A stretch of DNA of 64,000 bases from Ferrovibrio sp036381655 (GTDB taxonomy: Bacteria > Pseudomonadota > Alphaproteobacteria > Ferrovibrionales > Ferrovibrionaceae), in NCBI RefSeq assembly GCF_036381655.1, contig NZ_DASVCJ010000040.1:115991-179990 (forward strand), written 5' to 3'. Every line of letters starts with the position of its first letter. The first letter of the stretch is position 1. The notes beneath the pieces are model-generated. The model saw only the letters and a list, made by a program, of their open reading frames with translations. It did no database searches and was not told where the DNA came from. This document shows positions 31,367-39,965 of this stretch, in pieces. Position numbers and translations under genes: made by a program.

Positions 31367-32263
31367 ATGCCTAAAACCGCCCGTCCCCATATCCATCTGG
31401 TCTCCGACGCGACCGGCGAGACGCTCAAGTCGGTCGCCAAGGCGGCGCTGGTGCAGTTCCAGAAATCCCAGGAGGAAGTCGAGGTCCATACCTGGGCCCT
31501 GGTGCGCAAGCCGCTGCAGATGGAACGCGTCATCGAGGCCATCGCCGCGATGGGCGGCCTGGTGCTGTTCACCGTGGTCGATCAGCAATTGCGCGAGATC
31601 CTGATCAAGGGCTGCGCCGCGGCCAAGCTGCCGCTGGTGCCGGTGCTGGATCCGGTCATCCATGCCTTCGGCAAGTATCTCGGCGAGAAGGCGCAGAACC
31701 TGCCGGGCCGGCAGCATGAACTGGACGCGGAATATTTCAACCGCATCGACGCGATGCATTTCACCATCGCCCATGACGACGGCCAGCATCTCGGGGATCT
31801 GGAAAAGGCCGATATCGTGCTGGTCGGCGTGTCGCGCACTTCGAAGACGCCGACCTCGATGTATCTCGCCAATCGCGGCTTCAAGACCGCCAACGTGCCG
31901 ATCGTGCCAGGTCTTGCGGTGCCGCATGAGCTGGAAATCGTGAAGGGGCCGCTGGTGGTGGGCCTTACCACCTCGCCCGACCGTCTCGTCTCGATCCGCA
32001 AGACGCGCCTGATCGCCATGAATCAGGGTACCAGCAGTTCCTACGTCGACGAAGAACGCGTGCGCGAGGAACTCAACATGGCGCGCAAGCTCTGCACGCG
32101 GCATAACTGGCCGATGATCGATGTCACCCGCCGTTCGATCGAGGAGACCGCGGCGGCGATCATGACACTGCATGCCCGCCGGATGGAGCAGCGCCGGCAG
32201 CAGGAACTCGGCTTCGGCGAGGCCAAAGCTGCAACCAGGACTTCTGGGGATATCGGTCAATGA
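31367..32263 (+). CDS. ppsR: pyruvate, phosphate dikinase regulatory protein (PPSR, DUF299)
   Basis: A 298-residue bifunctional ADP-dependent kinase and Pi-dependent phosphorylase that controls pyruvate phosphate dikinase or PEP synthase by Thr phosphorylation. The N-terminus HIHLVSDATGETLKSVAKAA, the P-loop GVSRTSKT (154-161) and ATSMYLANRGFKTANVPIVP-like PTSMYLANRGFKTANVP are family marks, as is the later TSPDRLVSIRKTRL. It is the first gene of the rightward operon beside the origin; the maf start overlaps its stop by four bases (ATGA). This is the homologue of Rickettsia RP001, the conventional right border of alphaproteobacterial origins. Confidence 0.97.
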   Translation: MPKTARPHIHLVSDATGETLKSVAKAALVQFQKSQEEVEVHTWALVRKPLQMERVIEAIAAMGGLVLFTVVDQQLREILIKGCAAAKLPLVPVLDPVIHAFGKYLGEKAQNLPGRQHELDAEYFNRIDAMHFTIAHDDGQHLGDLEKADIVLVGVSRTSKTPTSMYLANRGFKTANVPIVPGLAVPHELEIVKGPLVVGLTTSPDRLVSIRKTRLIAMNQGTSSSYVDEERVREELNMARKLCTRHNWPMIDVTRRSIEETAAAIMTLHARRMEQRRQQELGFGEAKAATRTSGDIGQ

Positions 32264-32850
32264 CATTGGTTCTCGCTTCCGCCAGCGCCTCGCGCGCCGC
32301 CATGCTGCGCGCCGCCGGCCTCGAATTCACCACGCAGCCGGCGAAGATCGACGAGCAGGAGATCAAGCTCAGCCTGAAGGCCGAGGGCGCCAGCGCGCGC
32401 CAGGCGGCGGAGGCTCTGGCCGAGCTGAAGGCGCGGCGCGCCATTGCCGATCCGGAAGATTTCGTCATCGCCGCCGACCAGATGCTGACCTGCGAAGGCC
32501 GCTGGTACGACAAGCCGGAGAATCTCGCCGCGGCACGCGAGCAGCTGCTGTCCCTGCGCGGCCGGACGCATGAGCTGACCTCGGCGGTGGTGCTGGCGCG
32601 CGGCGGCAGCATCATCTGGCGGCATATCGATCAGGCCAAGCTGATCATGCGGGATTTCTCCGAGGGATTCCTCGACGCCTATCTGGCCCAGGCGGGCGAA
32701 ACGGTGCTGCACAGCGTCGGCGCCTATCAGCTCGAAGGCCTCGGCGTGCAGCTGTTCAGCCGTCTGCAGGGCGATTTCTTCACCATCCTCGGCCTGCCGC
32801 TGCTGCCTTTGCTCGACATTCTGCGGCAGAATAAGGTGCTGCGGGCCTGA
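32260..32850 (+). CDS. maf: Maf-like nucleotide pyrophosphatase
   Basis: A 196-residue Maf/HAM1-fold enzyme expected to hydrolyse non-canonical or canonical nucleoside triphosphates to monophosphates. Its motifs are LVLASASASRAAMLRAAGLE, the ADQMLTCEG segment with the catalytic-type Asp, LRGRTHELTSAVVLARGG and AGETVLHSVGAYQLEGLGVQL. It overlaps the ppsR stop by four bases, so translation is probably coupled, and aroE follows 17 bp downstream. Confidence 0.94.
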   Translation: MTLVLASASASRAAMLRAAGLEFTTQPAKIDEQEIKLSLKAEGASARQAAEALAELKARRAIADPEDFVIAADQMLTCEGRWYDKPENLAAAREQLLSLRGRTHELTSAVVLARGGSIIWRHIDQAKLIMRDFSEGFLDAYLAQAGETVLHSVGAYQLEGLGVQLFSRLQGDFFTILGLPLLPLLDILRQNKVLRA

Positions 32851-32867
32851 ACATTCCCGATGCGACC

Positions 32868-33716
32868 ATGAGCGAACAAGACGACATCATCCCGCGCGCC
32901 GGCGTGATCGGCTGGCCGGTGGCGCATTCGCGCTCGCCCAGGCTGCATGGCTTCTGGCTCCGGCAATACGGCCTGAACGGCCGCTACGACAAACTGCCGG
33001 TGCCGCCGGAAGAGCTGGAGGCATTCCTGCAGGCCCTGCCGAAGGAGCCCGGCTTTCGCGGCATCAATGTCACGCTTCCCCACAAGATGGCCGTATTGCC
33101 GCATCTCGCGACGATCGATCCGACGGCGCGGCGCATCGGCGCGGTCAACACCATCGTGGTGCAGCCGGACGGCAGCCTGCACGGCAGCAATACCGATGCC
33201 TTCGGCTTCATCGAGAATCTGAAGGCGCAGGCACCGTCCAACTGGTCGGCGGCGGCCGGGCCGGCCGTCCTGCTCGGCGCCGGCGGCGCGGCGCGCGCCA
33301 TCATCGTCGCGCTGCTCGATGCGGCGGCGCCGGCCCTGCGCCTGATCAACCGCAGCCGCGGCAAGGCCGAGGCCCTGGCGGCGGAATTCGGCCCCCGGCT
33401 GGAGGTGATCGATTGGGAGCGGCGCGCGGAGGCTCTGGGCGGCGCCGGTCTGCTGGTCAATACCACCAGCCTCGGCATGAGCGGGCAGCCGCCGCTCGAG
33501 ATCGCGCTCGACGACCTGCCGCGCAATGCGCTGGTCAACGATATCGTCTACAGCCCGCTGGAAACCGATCTGCTGGCGCGGGCCAGGGCGCGCGGCAACC
33601 CGGCGGTGGATGGTCTCGGCATGCTGCTGCATCAGGGCCGCCCCGGCTTCGAAGCCTGGTTCGGCGTCGCGCCGGAAGTCACGCCGGCGCTGCGCGCCGC
33701 CATTCTGGCCGATTGA
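32868..33716 (+). CDS. aroE: shikimate dehydrogenase
   Basis: A 282-residue NADP-dependent enzyme that reduces 3-dehydroshikimate in aromatic amino acid synthesis. It shows GVIGWPVAHSRSPRLHGFWL (substrate-binding loop), GINVTLPHKMAVLPHL with the catalytic Lys, AVNTIVVQPDGSLHGSNTDA, the nucleotide loop VLLGAGGAARAIIVALLDA, and DIVYSPLETDLLARARARG. The C-terminal helix motif GLGMLLHQGRPGFEAWFG is normal. It sits inside the origin-proximal operon between maf and coaE. Confidence 0.97.
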   Translation: MSEQDDIIPRAGVIGWPVAHSRSPRLHGFWLRQYGLNGRYDKLPVPPEELEAFLQALPKEPGFRGINVTLPHKMAVLPHLATIDPTARRIGAVNTIVVQPDGSLHGSNTDAFGFIENLKAQAPSNWSAAAGPAVLLGAGGAARAIIVALLDAAAPALRLINRSRGKAEALAAEFGPRLEVIDWERRAEALGGAGLLVNTTSLGMSGQPPLEIALDDLPRNALVNDIVYSPLETDLLARARARGNPAVDGLGMLLHQGRPGFEAWFGVAPEVTPALRAAILAD

Positions 33717-33724
33717 CGGATGCC

Positions 33725-34330
33725 ATGCTGAAAATCGCACTGACCGGATCGATCGGCATGGGCAAGTCCACCGTCGGCAAGATGCTGCAGGCGATGGGCG
33801 TGCCGCTCTTCGATGCCGATGCCGCCGTGCATGCGCTGTATGCCAGGGGCGGCGCCGCGGTCGAGCCGCTGCGCGCCGCCTTTCCCGAGGCCGTTATCGA
33901 CGGCGCCGTCGACCGCGCGATCCTGTCGCGGCTGGTGCTGGGCAAGCCGGCGGAAATCCGGCGCCTGGAGGCGATCGTGCATCCGCTGGTCGGCCAGGTA
34001 CGGCAGGACTTCCTCGCCAAGGCCGAGGCGCAGGGCGCGCCCTTCGTGGTACTCGACATTCCATTGCTGTTCGAAGGCCGCGGCCGCAGCGGCGTCGATG
34101 CTGTCGTCGTGGTCAGCGCGCCGGCGCATAAGCAGCGCCAACGCGTGCTGTCGCGGCCGGGCATGACGGAGGAGAAATTCGCCGCCATCCTGGCGCAACA
34201 GGTGCCGGACGCGGAAAAACGCCGGCAGGCCGATTTCATCATCGATACCGGCGGCACGCTCGATTATACAAAGAATCAGGTGCGCGATCTGGTGGCGAAA
34301 CTCGAGGCGATGGCGGAGGGCAGGCGGTAA
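33725..34330 (+). CDS. coaE: dephospho-CoA kinase
   Basis: A 201-residue kinase for the last step of coenzyme A synthesis. The P-loop GSIGMGKST (8-16) follows MLKIALT. Other marks are PLFDADAAVHALYARGGAA, RRLEAIVHPLVGQVRQDF, VVLDIPLLFEGRG and QADFIIDTGGTLDYTKNQV. The ATG at 33725 is eight bases after the aroE stop. The stop overlaps the dnaQ start by one base (TAATG), so these two are translated together. Confidence 0.96.
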   Translation: MLKIALTGSIGMGKSTVGKMLQAMGVPLFDADAAVHALYARGGAAVEPLRAAFPEAVIDGAVDRAILSRLVLGKPAEIRRLEAIVHPLVGQVRQDFLAKAEAQGAPFVVLDIPLLFEGRGRSGVDAVVVVSAPAHKQRQRVLSRPGMTEEKFAAILAQQVPDAEKRRQADFIIDTGGTLDYTKNQVRDLVAKLEAMAEGRR

Positions 34331-35019
34331 TGCGCGAAGTGGTGCTGGATACCGAAACCACCGGGCTGGACGCGCAGAATGGCGACCGCGTGGTGGAAAT
34401 CGGCTGTATCGAGCTGGTCAACCACATTCCGACCGGGCGGCATTACCACGTCTATATCAATCCCGAGCGGCCGATGCCGGAAGAGGCCTTCAAGGTGCAC
34501 GGCCTGTCGGATGAATTCCTCAGGGACAAGCCGCGCTTCGCCGAGATCGCCGCGGCCTTCTGCGATTTCATCGGCGAGGATCCGCTGGTGATCCACAATG
34601 CCGCCTTCGATATCGGTTTCCTGAATGCGGAGCTGGCCCGGCTGGAGGGCTTTCCGCATATCGCCATGGAGCGCGCCGTCGATACCGTGCGCCTGGCGCG
34701 GGTCAAATTCCCCGGCGCGCAGATCAACCTCGATGCGCTCTGCAAGCGCTTCAACATCGACAACTCGGCGCGCACCAAGCATGGCGCGCTGCTCGACGCG
34801 GAATTGCTGGCCGAGGTCTATCTCGAACTGATCGGCGGCCGCCAGCAGGGGCTCGGGCTGGCCGGCATCGACATCGATGCCATGTCAGTGGTGGCGGTCC
34901 AGGCGCCGCGCGGGCCGGCGCGCCCGCCGCGGCCGCATGCGGCCAGCGAGGCGGAGCTGGCCGCCCATGCTGCGTTCATCGCCAAGCTGAAGGATCCGCT
35001 CTGGCTGCGCAACGCCTGA
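34330..35019 (+). CDS. dnaQ: DNA polymerase III epsilon subunit (3'-5' exonuclease)
   Basis: A 229-residue DEDDh-family exonuclease, the proofreading subunit of the replicase. Exo I is LDTETTGLDAQNGDRVVEIG with the catalytic Asp and Glu, Exo II is VIHNAAFDIGFLNAEL, and Exo III is KHGALLDAELLAEVYLEL with the conserved His and Asp. The C-terminal 40 residues, Pro/Ala-rich, contain the segment that binds the alpha subunit. It closes the ppsR-maf-aroE-coaE-dnaQ operon; a hairpin follows at its stop. Confidence 0.96.
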   Translation: MREVVLDTETTGLDAQNGDRVVEIGCIELVNHIPTGRHYHVYINPERPMPEEAFKVHGLSDEFLRDKPRFAEIAAAFCDFIGEDPLVIHNAAFDIGFLNAELARLEGFPHIAMERAVDTVRLARVKFPGAQINLDALCKRFNIDNSARTKHGALLDAELLAEVYLELIGGRQQGLGLAGIDIDAMSVVAVQAPRGPARPPRPHAASEAELAAHAAFIAKLKDPLWLRNA

Positions 35020-35049
35020 CCGTCCGGTCAGGGAAAAGCCGGACCGTCA
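35017..35049. terminator. hairpin between convergent dnaQ and secB
   Basis: TGAC-C-GTCCGG and CCGGAC-C-GTCA form a 10-bp stem with one C-C mismatch and an 11-nt loop, overlapping the dnaQ stop codon. It lies between convergent genes and could stop transcription from both sides, though neither side has a T-run. Confidence 0.4.
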
Positions 35050-35064
35050 GGCCGGATCCTCCCG

Positions 35065-35541
35065 TCAGGCCAGATTCTGCTGTGCCGCCTCGGCTTCCTT
35101 GCTGCGCTGATACTGCTGCAGGAAATCGATCGGATCGAGCATCAAAGGCGGCATGCCGCCGTCGCGGGTGACATCGGCGACGATGCGGCGCGCGAAGGGG
35201 AACAGCAGGCGCGGCGCCTCGACCAGCAGCAGGGGCTCGACATGCTCCTGCGGGACATTCGCCAGGGTGAACAGGCCGGCATAGTAAAGATCGACCACGA
35301 AGGCGGTCTCCTCGCCATGCTTGGCTTCGCACAGGATGCGCAGCACCACCTCGAACAGGCTGTCGTTGACGCGTTCCGCCTGGGTACCGACATTGACGGA
35401 AATCTGCGGCGCGCCGCTCATGCTGAAGCTGCGTGGCGCCATCGGATGCTCGAAGGAGAGATCCTTGGTGTATTGTGCATTCAGTCCGAAACGCGGCGCG
35501 GTGTCAGGATTGAAATCCGGCGTATTGCTGTTATCGGTCAT
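35065..35541 (-). CDS. secB: protein-export chaperone SecB
   Basis: A 158-residue cytosolic chaperone that keeps exported proteins unfolded and passes them to SecA. Family marks are FGLNAQYTKDLSFEHPMAPR, QISVNVGTQAERVNDSLFEV, FVVDLYYAGLFTLANVP, LLLVEAPRLLFPFARRIVAD and GGMPPLMLDPIDFLQQYQ. The N-terminal 15 and C-terminal 14 residues are disordered. It is transcribed toward dnaQ. Confidence 0.98.
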   Translation of the reverse strand: MTDNSNTPDFNPDTAPRFGLNAQYTKDLSFEHPMAPRSFSMSGAPQISVNVGTQAERVNDSLFEVVLRILCEAKHGEETAFVVDLYYAGLFTLANVPQEHVEPLLLVEAPRLLFPFARRIVADVTRDGGMPPLMLDPIDFLQQYQRSKEAEAAQQNLA

Positions 35542-35858
35542 GACCGGCGGTCTCTTGCTAGCGAAAAGGGCGGGCAGTCCCTAGCACGCTTGATGGCAAG
35601 CCACAAGGCGAGCGTCCGGCCCGGATGATCCCGGCCGGCGCAATGCCCGCCGGCCGCACAGCTACAACACCGGCATGTCTCCAAGGGTTGCGAAACGGTG
35701 CGCAGCATGGTTGCGCCGGGAATTGCCATGCGCGGGCCGCTTTTGCCGGTTGTAAAGCCGGTATTTCGGCCTATCTGTTTGATTCTGGGGCAAGCGCGTC
35801 TGGACCGGCACTGCGCCAGGGTTTAAGGTCTCGGATAGAAGGGAACAGGCAATTTACG
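35542..35858. other. 317-bp divergent intergenic region secB / Tim44-like
   Basis: No gene seen. It contains a strong inverted repeat, CGGCCGGCG-caatgcc-CGCCGGCCG (35632-35656), a 9-bp perfect stem that could separate the two divergent promoters. I could not fix clear -35 and -10 boxes. Confidence 0.5.
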
Positions 35859-36551
35859 ATGGGTGAAGGCACCGGGTTTCTCGATATTGTCCTGCTGGGG
35901 GCCGTGGCGGCTTTCATCGCATTGCGTCTGCGCTCGGTGCTGGGCCAGCGGACCGGGCACGAGCAGCGCCGCCGGCGTCCGCCCTTCCTGCAGACCGGGA
36001 AAGACACCGAAGCCGGAGCCGACGAGCGCGACAATCGCGACAATATCGTAACCCTGCCGCGCCGCGAGGCCGAGGCCGGCGCCGCCGGCGAGGTGCCGGC
36101 CGGCGACGACAAGCTGGCGCGCCTGCGCGCCGCCGATCCGAAATTCGATGCCGCGGAATTCATCGCCGGCGCGAAGGCGGCCTACGAGATGATCGTCACC
36201 AGCTATGCCGCCGGCGACAAGGAGACCCTGCGGCCCCTGCTGTCGCGCGATGTCTTCGCCGATTTCGCCGGCGCCATCGACGAGCGCGCCAAGCGCGGCG
36301 AAACCATGCAGACCACCTTCGTCGGCATGCGCTCCGCCGAAATCGTCGACGCGCAGGTGAACGGCCGCATCGCCGAGGTGACGGTGAAATTCGAAAGCGA
36401 ATTGATCAGCGTCACCAAGAACGCCCAAGGCGGTGTAATCGCCGGCAATGCCAGCGCGGTGGATCAGGTGACCGATATCTGGACCTTCGCGCGCGATACC
36501 GGATCGCGCGATCCGAACTGGACGCTGATCGCGACTTCGTCGCCGGACTGA
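35859..36551 (+). CDS. Tim44/TimA domain-containing membrane-anchored protein
   Basis: A 230-residue protein with an N-terminal membrane helix (FLDIVLLGAVAAFIALRLRSVLG), a charged linker and a C-terminal Tim44-like domain. The latter reads FDAAEFIAGAKAAYEMIVTSY, GDKETLRPLLSRDVFADFAG and ITVKFESELISVTKNAQG-like VTVKFESELISVTKNAQGG, ending WTLIATSSPD. Bacterial Tim44 homologues of this kind (TimA) have an inner-membrane role that is not fully understood. The start at 35859 gives the normal N-terminus; the ATG is preceded by GGGAACAGG. mltA follows 12 bp later. Confidence 0.9.
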   Translation: MGEGTGFLDIVLLGAVAAFIALRLRSVLGQRTGHEQRRRRPPFLQTGKDTEAGADERDNRDNIVTLPRREAEAGAAGEVPAGDDKLARLRAADPKFDAAEFIAGAKAAYEMIVTSYAAGDKETLRPLLSRDVFADFAGAIDERAKRGETMQTTFVGMRSAEIVDAQVNGRIAEVTVKFESELISVTKNAQGGVIAGNASAVDQVTDIWTFARDTGSRDPNWTLIATSSPD

Positions 36552-36563
36552 TTTACGCCGGCC

Positions 36564-37760
36564 GTGCTGCGTCCGCTACTCGCCGCCCTTCTCCTTCTCA
36601 CCGCCGCGGCCTGCGCGCCGAAGCCGCCGCCGATTGCCTTCCGCGCCGCCGGCTTCGATGACCTGCCGGGCTATGGACAGGACCGCATCGGCGAGGCGAA
36701 GCCCGCGCTCGAGCGCTCCTGCGCGCGCATCTCGGCGCGCAGCCCCGAGCGCAGCCTGGACGGCTTCGACCGCTATGGCAGCGTCGCCGAATGGCTGCCC
36801 TTCTGCGCGGCCCTGGCCAGCCTGCCGCGCGGCGACGATGCCGCCCTGCGGCGGCTGATCGAAGCCGAGCTGCAGCCGGTCGCCGTGCTCGGCGAGGGCA
36901 AGGCGCAAGGCCTGTTCACCGGCTATTACGAGCCGCTGGTGCGGGGCAGCCGCAAGCGCCACGGCGCCTATCAGGTGCCGCTGTACAGACAGCCGCCCGA
37001 TCTGGTGCAGGTCGATCTCGGCGAATTCCGCGACAGCCTGAAGGGCCAGCGCATCGCCGGGCGCGTGCGCGCCGGACGCCTGCACCCTTATGACGACCGT
37101 GCCCGCATCGATGAAGGCGCGCTGGCCAACCGCAACCTCGAACTGGTCTGGCTGGACGATGCCAGCGACGCCTTTTTCCTGCAGGTCCAGGGCTCCGGCC
37201 TGGTGCAGCTCGACGATGGCGGCCAGATCCGCGTCGGCTTCGCGGCGCAGAATGGCTTCCCCTATGTGGCAATCGGCAAGGTGATGATCGAACGCGGGCT
37301 GCTCGATCGCGCGGATGTCTCGCTGCAAAGCATCCGCGCCTGGCTGCGCGCCCATCCCGACGCGGCGCCGGAATTGCTGCGGCAGAATCCGTCCTATGTG
37401 TTCTTCCGCGAATTGCCGCCGCCGAAGGACGATACCGACGGGCCGCGCGGCGCCGGCGGCGTGGCGCTGGTGCCGGGCCGCAGCCTGGCGGTCGACCGCA
37501 GCCTGTTCGCCCTCAACCTGCCGGTCTGGCTGGCGGCGAGCGCCCCCGATGCGGCGGCGCCCTTCGCGGACCGGCCGCTGCAGCGGCTGATGGTGATGCA
37601 GGATACCGGCGGCGCCATCCGCGGCGCGGTGCGGGGCGACGTCTTCTGGGGCCATGGCGATGCGGCGGAAGCCATCGCCGGCCGGATGAAGAATCCCGGC
37701 CGCTACTGGCTGCTGCTGCCCAAGGCGGTGGCGGCGCGGCTGACGGCGACGACCTCCTGA
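36564..37760 (+). CDS. mltA: membrane-bound lytic murein transglycosylase A
   Basis: A 398-residue enzyme that cleaves peptidoglycan to 1,6-anhydromuropeptides. A short lipoprotein-like signal, MLRPLLAALLLLTAAACAPK, places the likely lipid-modified Cys at residue 17. The MltA domain shows QGLFTGYYEPLVRGSRKRHG, VPLYRQPPDLVQVDLGEF, RGHL-like ARIDEGALANRNLELVWLDD and DAFFLQVQGSGLVQLDDG. The C-terminal 3D domain contains the catalytic Asp in MVMQDTGGAIRGAVRGDVFWG. The start is GTG at 36564. Expected in the outer or inner membrane, facing the periplasm. Confidence 0.95.
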   Translation: MLRPLLAALLLLTAAACAPKPPPIAFRAAGFDDLPGYGQDRIGEAKPALERSCARISARSPERSLDGFDRYGSVAEWLPFCAALASLPRGDDAALRRLIEAELQPVAVLGEGKAQGLFTGYYEPLVRGSRKRHGAYQVPLYRQPPDLVQVDLGEFRDSLKGQRIAGRVRAGRLHPYDDRARIDEGALANRNLELVWLDDASDAFFLQVQGSGLVQLDDGGQIRVGFAAQNGFPYVAIGKVMIERGLLDRADVSLQSIRAWLRAHPDAAPELLRQNPSYVFFRELPPPKDDTDGPRGAGGVALVPGRSLAVDRSLFALNLPVWLAASAPDAAAPFADRPLQRLMVMQDTGGAIRGAVRGDVFWGHGDAAEAIAGRMKNPGRYWLLLPKAVAARLTATTS

Positions 37761-37831
37761 TCCGGCCGGTAGTAAGCCACCGGCGGCGATGGCATACTGC
37801 GGGCATCGCCGATGACATATTCCAGCTTCCC

Positions 37832-38392
37832 ATGACCGCTCAACCGACCCTAATTGTCCGCCCCTCCACCGAGGACGACATTCCCGCCATCACCGCGATC
37901 TACGCCCATCATGTCCGCCATGGCCTGGGCAGCTTCGAGGAAGTGCCACCGAGCGAAGCCGAAATGGCGCAGCGCCGCCGCGATGTCCTGGCCAAGGGGC
38001 TGCCTTATCTGGCCGCCGAACTGGACGGCAGGGTGGCGGGCTATGCCTATGCCAATCTGTACCGGCCGCGCATCGCCTACCGCTTCACCCTGGAGGATTC
38101 GATCTACGTTGCGCCCGATGCGCCGCGCCGCGGCATCGGCCGCGCGCTGCTCGGCGACCTGCTCGCCCGCAGCGCCGCCCTGGGCTATCGGCAGATGGTC
38201 GCGGTGATCGGCGATACCGCCAATCTGGGCTCGGTCGGCCTGCATGCCGCGCTGGGCTTCCGCGTCGTCGGCACCCTGCCCTCGGTCGGCTTCAAATTCG
38301 GCCGCTGGGTCGACAGCGTCTTCATGCAGCGCCCCCTGGGGCCGGGCGATACCACCCTGCCCGGTGCGCAACTGGAGCCTGATATAGGCTGA
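37832..38392 (+). CDS. phosphinothricin-type GNAT acetyltransferase
   Basis: A 186-residue GNAT of the Pat/Bar/MddA group. It has IVRPSTEDDIPAITAIYAHH, GLGSFEEVPPSEAEMAQRR, LDGRVAGYAYANLYRPRIAY, YRFTLEDSIYVAPDAPRRG with the acetyl-CoA loop RRGIGRALL, and VGTLPSVGFKFGRWVDSVFM. Members acetylate phosphinothricin or methionine sulfoximine; the natural substrate is often methionine derivatives. It is the first gene after mltA and begins a stretch unlike the conserved origin neighbourhood. Confidence 0.87.
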   Translation: MTAQPTLIVRPSTEDDIPAITAIYAHHVRHGLGSFEEVPPSEAEMAQRRRDVLAKGLPYLAAELDGRVAGYAYANLYRPRIAYRFTLEDSIYVAPDAPRRGIGRALLGDLLARSAALGYRQMVAVIGDTANLGSVGLHAALGFRVVGTLPSVGFKFGRWVDSVFMQRPLGPGDTTLPGAQLEPDIG

Positions 38393-38492
38393 CCCGACAC
38401 AAACACAGTTTGATCACCGCCCGGTTGCGCCGCGGTCGGGAAAATACCTCGGCAGTTTTGCTTCTCGATACAAGCAGAAGAGGAGAAGAGAC

Positions 38493-38762
38493 ATGTCGAC
38501 CGAGTTCAGGAACAGACCGCAGAACGGCCCGGCCGGGGCCGATGAAGCGCGGCGCAAATTCCTTGCCATCTGCGGCAAGTTCGCCGTCGCCACGCCGCCG
38601 GCGATCACACTCATCCTGGCTGAAAGTGAACGCAATTTCGCTGTTGCGGGGTCCGGCCATGGAGGTGGCCGGCACCATACCTTTCACCCCAACAACGGAT
38701 TCGGCAACGGGCCATTTGATGGCGTGCCCGGACGCTCACACCATTCCGACCATAACCGGTGA
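38493..38762 (+). CDS. small His/Gly-rich peptide with Tat-like leader (candidate modified peptide)
   Basis: An 89-residue protein that I do not recognise as a characterised family. An excellent Shine-Dalgarno (AGGAG) is about seven bases before the ATG. The first half is ordered like a leader: EARRKFLAICGKFAVATPPA (18-37) has a Tat-like RRKFL followed by a hydrophobic run to residue 43. The second half, residues 48-89, is rich in Gly, Asn and His (seven His: 56, 61, 62, 65, 83, 84, 87), with S54, T63, S82 and S85 as possible phosphate acceptors. It lies tail to tail with the nucleotidyltransferase gene (83 bp apart). A precursor or substrate of the neighbouring PqqD-kinase/nucleotidyltransferase pair is the inference; a metal-binding exported peptide is the alternative. 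Confidence 0.65.
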   Translation: MSTEFRNRPQNGPAGADEARRKFLAICGKFAVATPPAITLILAESERNFAVAGSGHGGGRHHTFHPNNGFGNGPFDGVPGRSHHSDHNR

Positions 38763-38844
38763 AGACCCTTTCGGGCCGCCGACCTGCCTGCCGCTGCCGC
38801 CGCGGGCGCGCAAGAGCCCCCGCCTGCCGGCGAAGCATTAGCCT

Positions 38845-39960
38845 TCAATAGGCTTTGAACAGGCGCGCCACCACGCCGTTGCGGTTGCTCTTTTTGAGGA
38901 ACTGCGCGGCGTGGCGGAGCCGCCGGCGCAGCAGCGATTGCCGCTGGCCATACAGCCCATCCATGCGATGCGGCGCGAAGGCGGCGCAGAGATTGGCAAG
39001 CGGCAGGCCGAGCCGCTCCAAAAAGGGCGCGCGGATCTGCATGAGACAGCGTCGCAATTGCCGCCGCGCGGCCGCCGAGGGAGCCTCGTCCAGCGGCCAG
39101 TCCAGCCCGAACAACCCCGCCGCCAGCAGATAGCTTTGCAGCGTCAGCGTCAGGCGATGGCGCGCGCAATGCGCGGCCAGGGCCGGCCAGTCGATGCCGT
39201 CGCGATGGCGGCGCGCCAGCATCGTGAAATCGTGCAGCTGCCGCAGCTCGATGCTGCCGCGGTAGAACGCGCCGATGTGATGGATCTGCGCATGCAACAG
39301 ATTGTGCAGCAGACGGTCGGCCAGCGAAGGGATGAAGCAGCGGCCCGCCGCAAGCTCGAGACGGTCCGCCCGCTGCCACACGTCCGCGGCCGGCAGCAGA
39401 TAGGGCGCGTCGATCAGTTCGAAATGCAGATCGACGGCGCCGGCATCGCCGGCGCGGGCGAAATCGCCATAGGCATTGTGGCCGGCGGGATAGAGCGCCA
39501 TCGCCGCATAGCCGAGCCGGCGCAGGACCGCCAGCGCGGCTTCGGCCTGCACCGCCGGCACCAGCAGGTCGAGATCGCGGATCATGCGCGCCGCCGGATC
39601 GGGATAATGGTCGAGGAACAGCGCCAGCCCGCCTTTCAGCAGCATCGCCCGGACGCCGGCGGCATTGCAGGCGGCGAACAGTTCCTCGGCCTGCTGCCGC
39701 AGGCGGCGGTTGCGGCTGTTATTCTGCCGGTGCAGCAGCGCCAGGTAATCGCGCAGCTCCGCCGGCAGCATCGGCCAGTCTTCCGCCTGCGACAGCGCCG
39801 CATACATGGCCGGCCCGAGATAATGCGTATTGGCCAGGGCCAGCACGGCCGGCCAGTCGCGCACCTCGCGCCGATGCGCGATGGCGGCCGCGCCGCCGGC
39901 ATCGGGGCTCAAGGCCTCGCAGAGAATCCGCAGCGCCTGCGCGGAATGAACGCGGCGCAT
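38845..39960 (-). CDS. nucleotidyltransferase family protein (NTP_transf_5-like)
   Basis: A 371-residue protein of the uncharacterised nucleotidyltransferase family found beside PqqD and HprK-like genes. The catalytic part contains GVRAMLLKGGLALFLDHYPD and RMIRDLDLLVPAVQAEAAL, in which D129 and D131 are placed like the metal-binding Asp-x-Asp of polymerase-beta-type nucleotidyltransferases. A histidine-rich helical region (LLHNLLHAQIHHIGAFYRGS) follows. The C-terminal third is basic. The start at 39960 is five bases after the kinase stop, so the two form an operon. It may add a nucleotide to a peptide or small molecule. Confidence 0.82.
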   Translation of the reverse strand: MRRVHSAQALRILCEALSPDAGGAAAIAHRREVRDWPAVLALANTHYLGPAMYAALSQAEDWPMLPAELRDYLALLHRQNNSRNRRLRQQAEELFAACNAAGVRAMLLKGGLALFLDHYPDPAARMIRDLDLLVPAVQAEAALAVLRRLGYAAMALYPAGHNAYGDFARAGDAGAVDLHFELIDAPYLLPAADVWQRADRLELAAGRCFIPSLADRLLHNLLHAQIHHIGAFYRGSIELRQLHDFTMLARRHRDGIDWPALAAHCARHRLTLTLQSYLLAAGLFGLDWPLDEAPSAAARRQLRRCLMQIRAPFLERLGLPLANLCAAFAPHRMDGLYGQRQSLLRRRLRHAAQFLKKSNRNGVVARLFKAY

Positions 39961-39965
39961 GCGGT

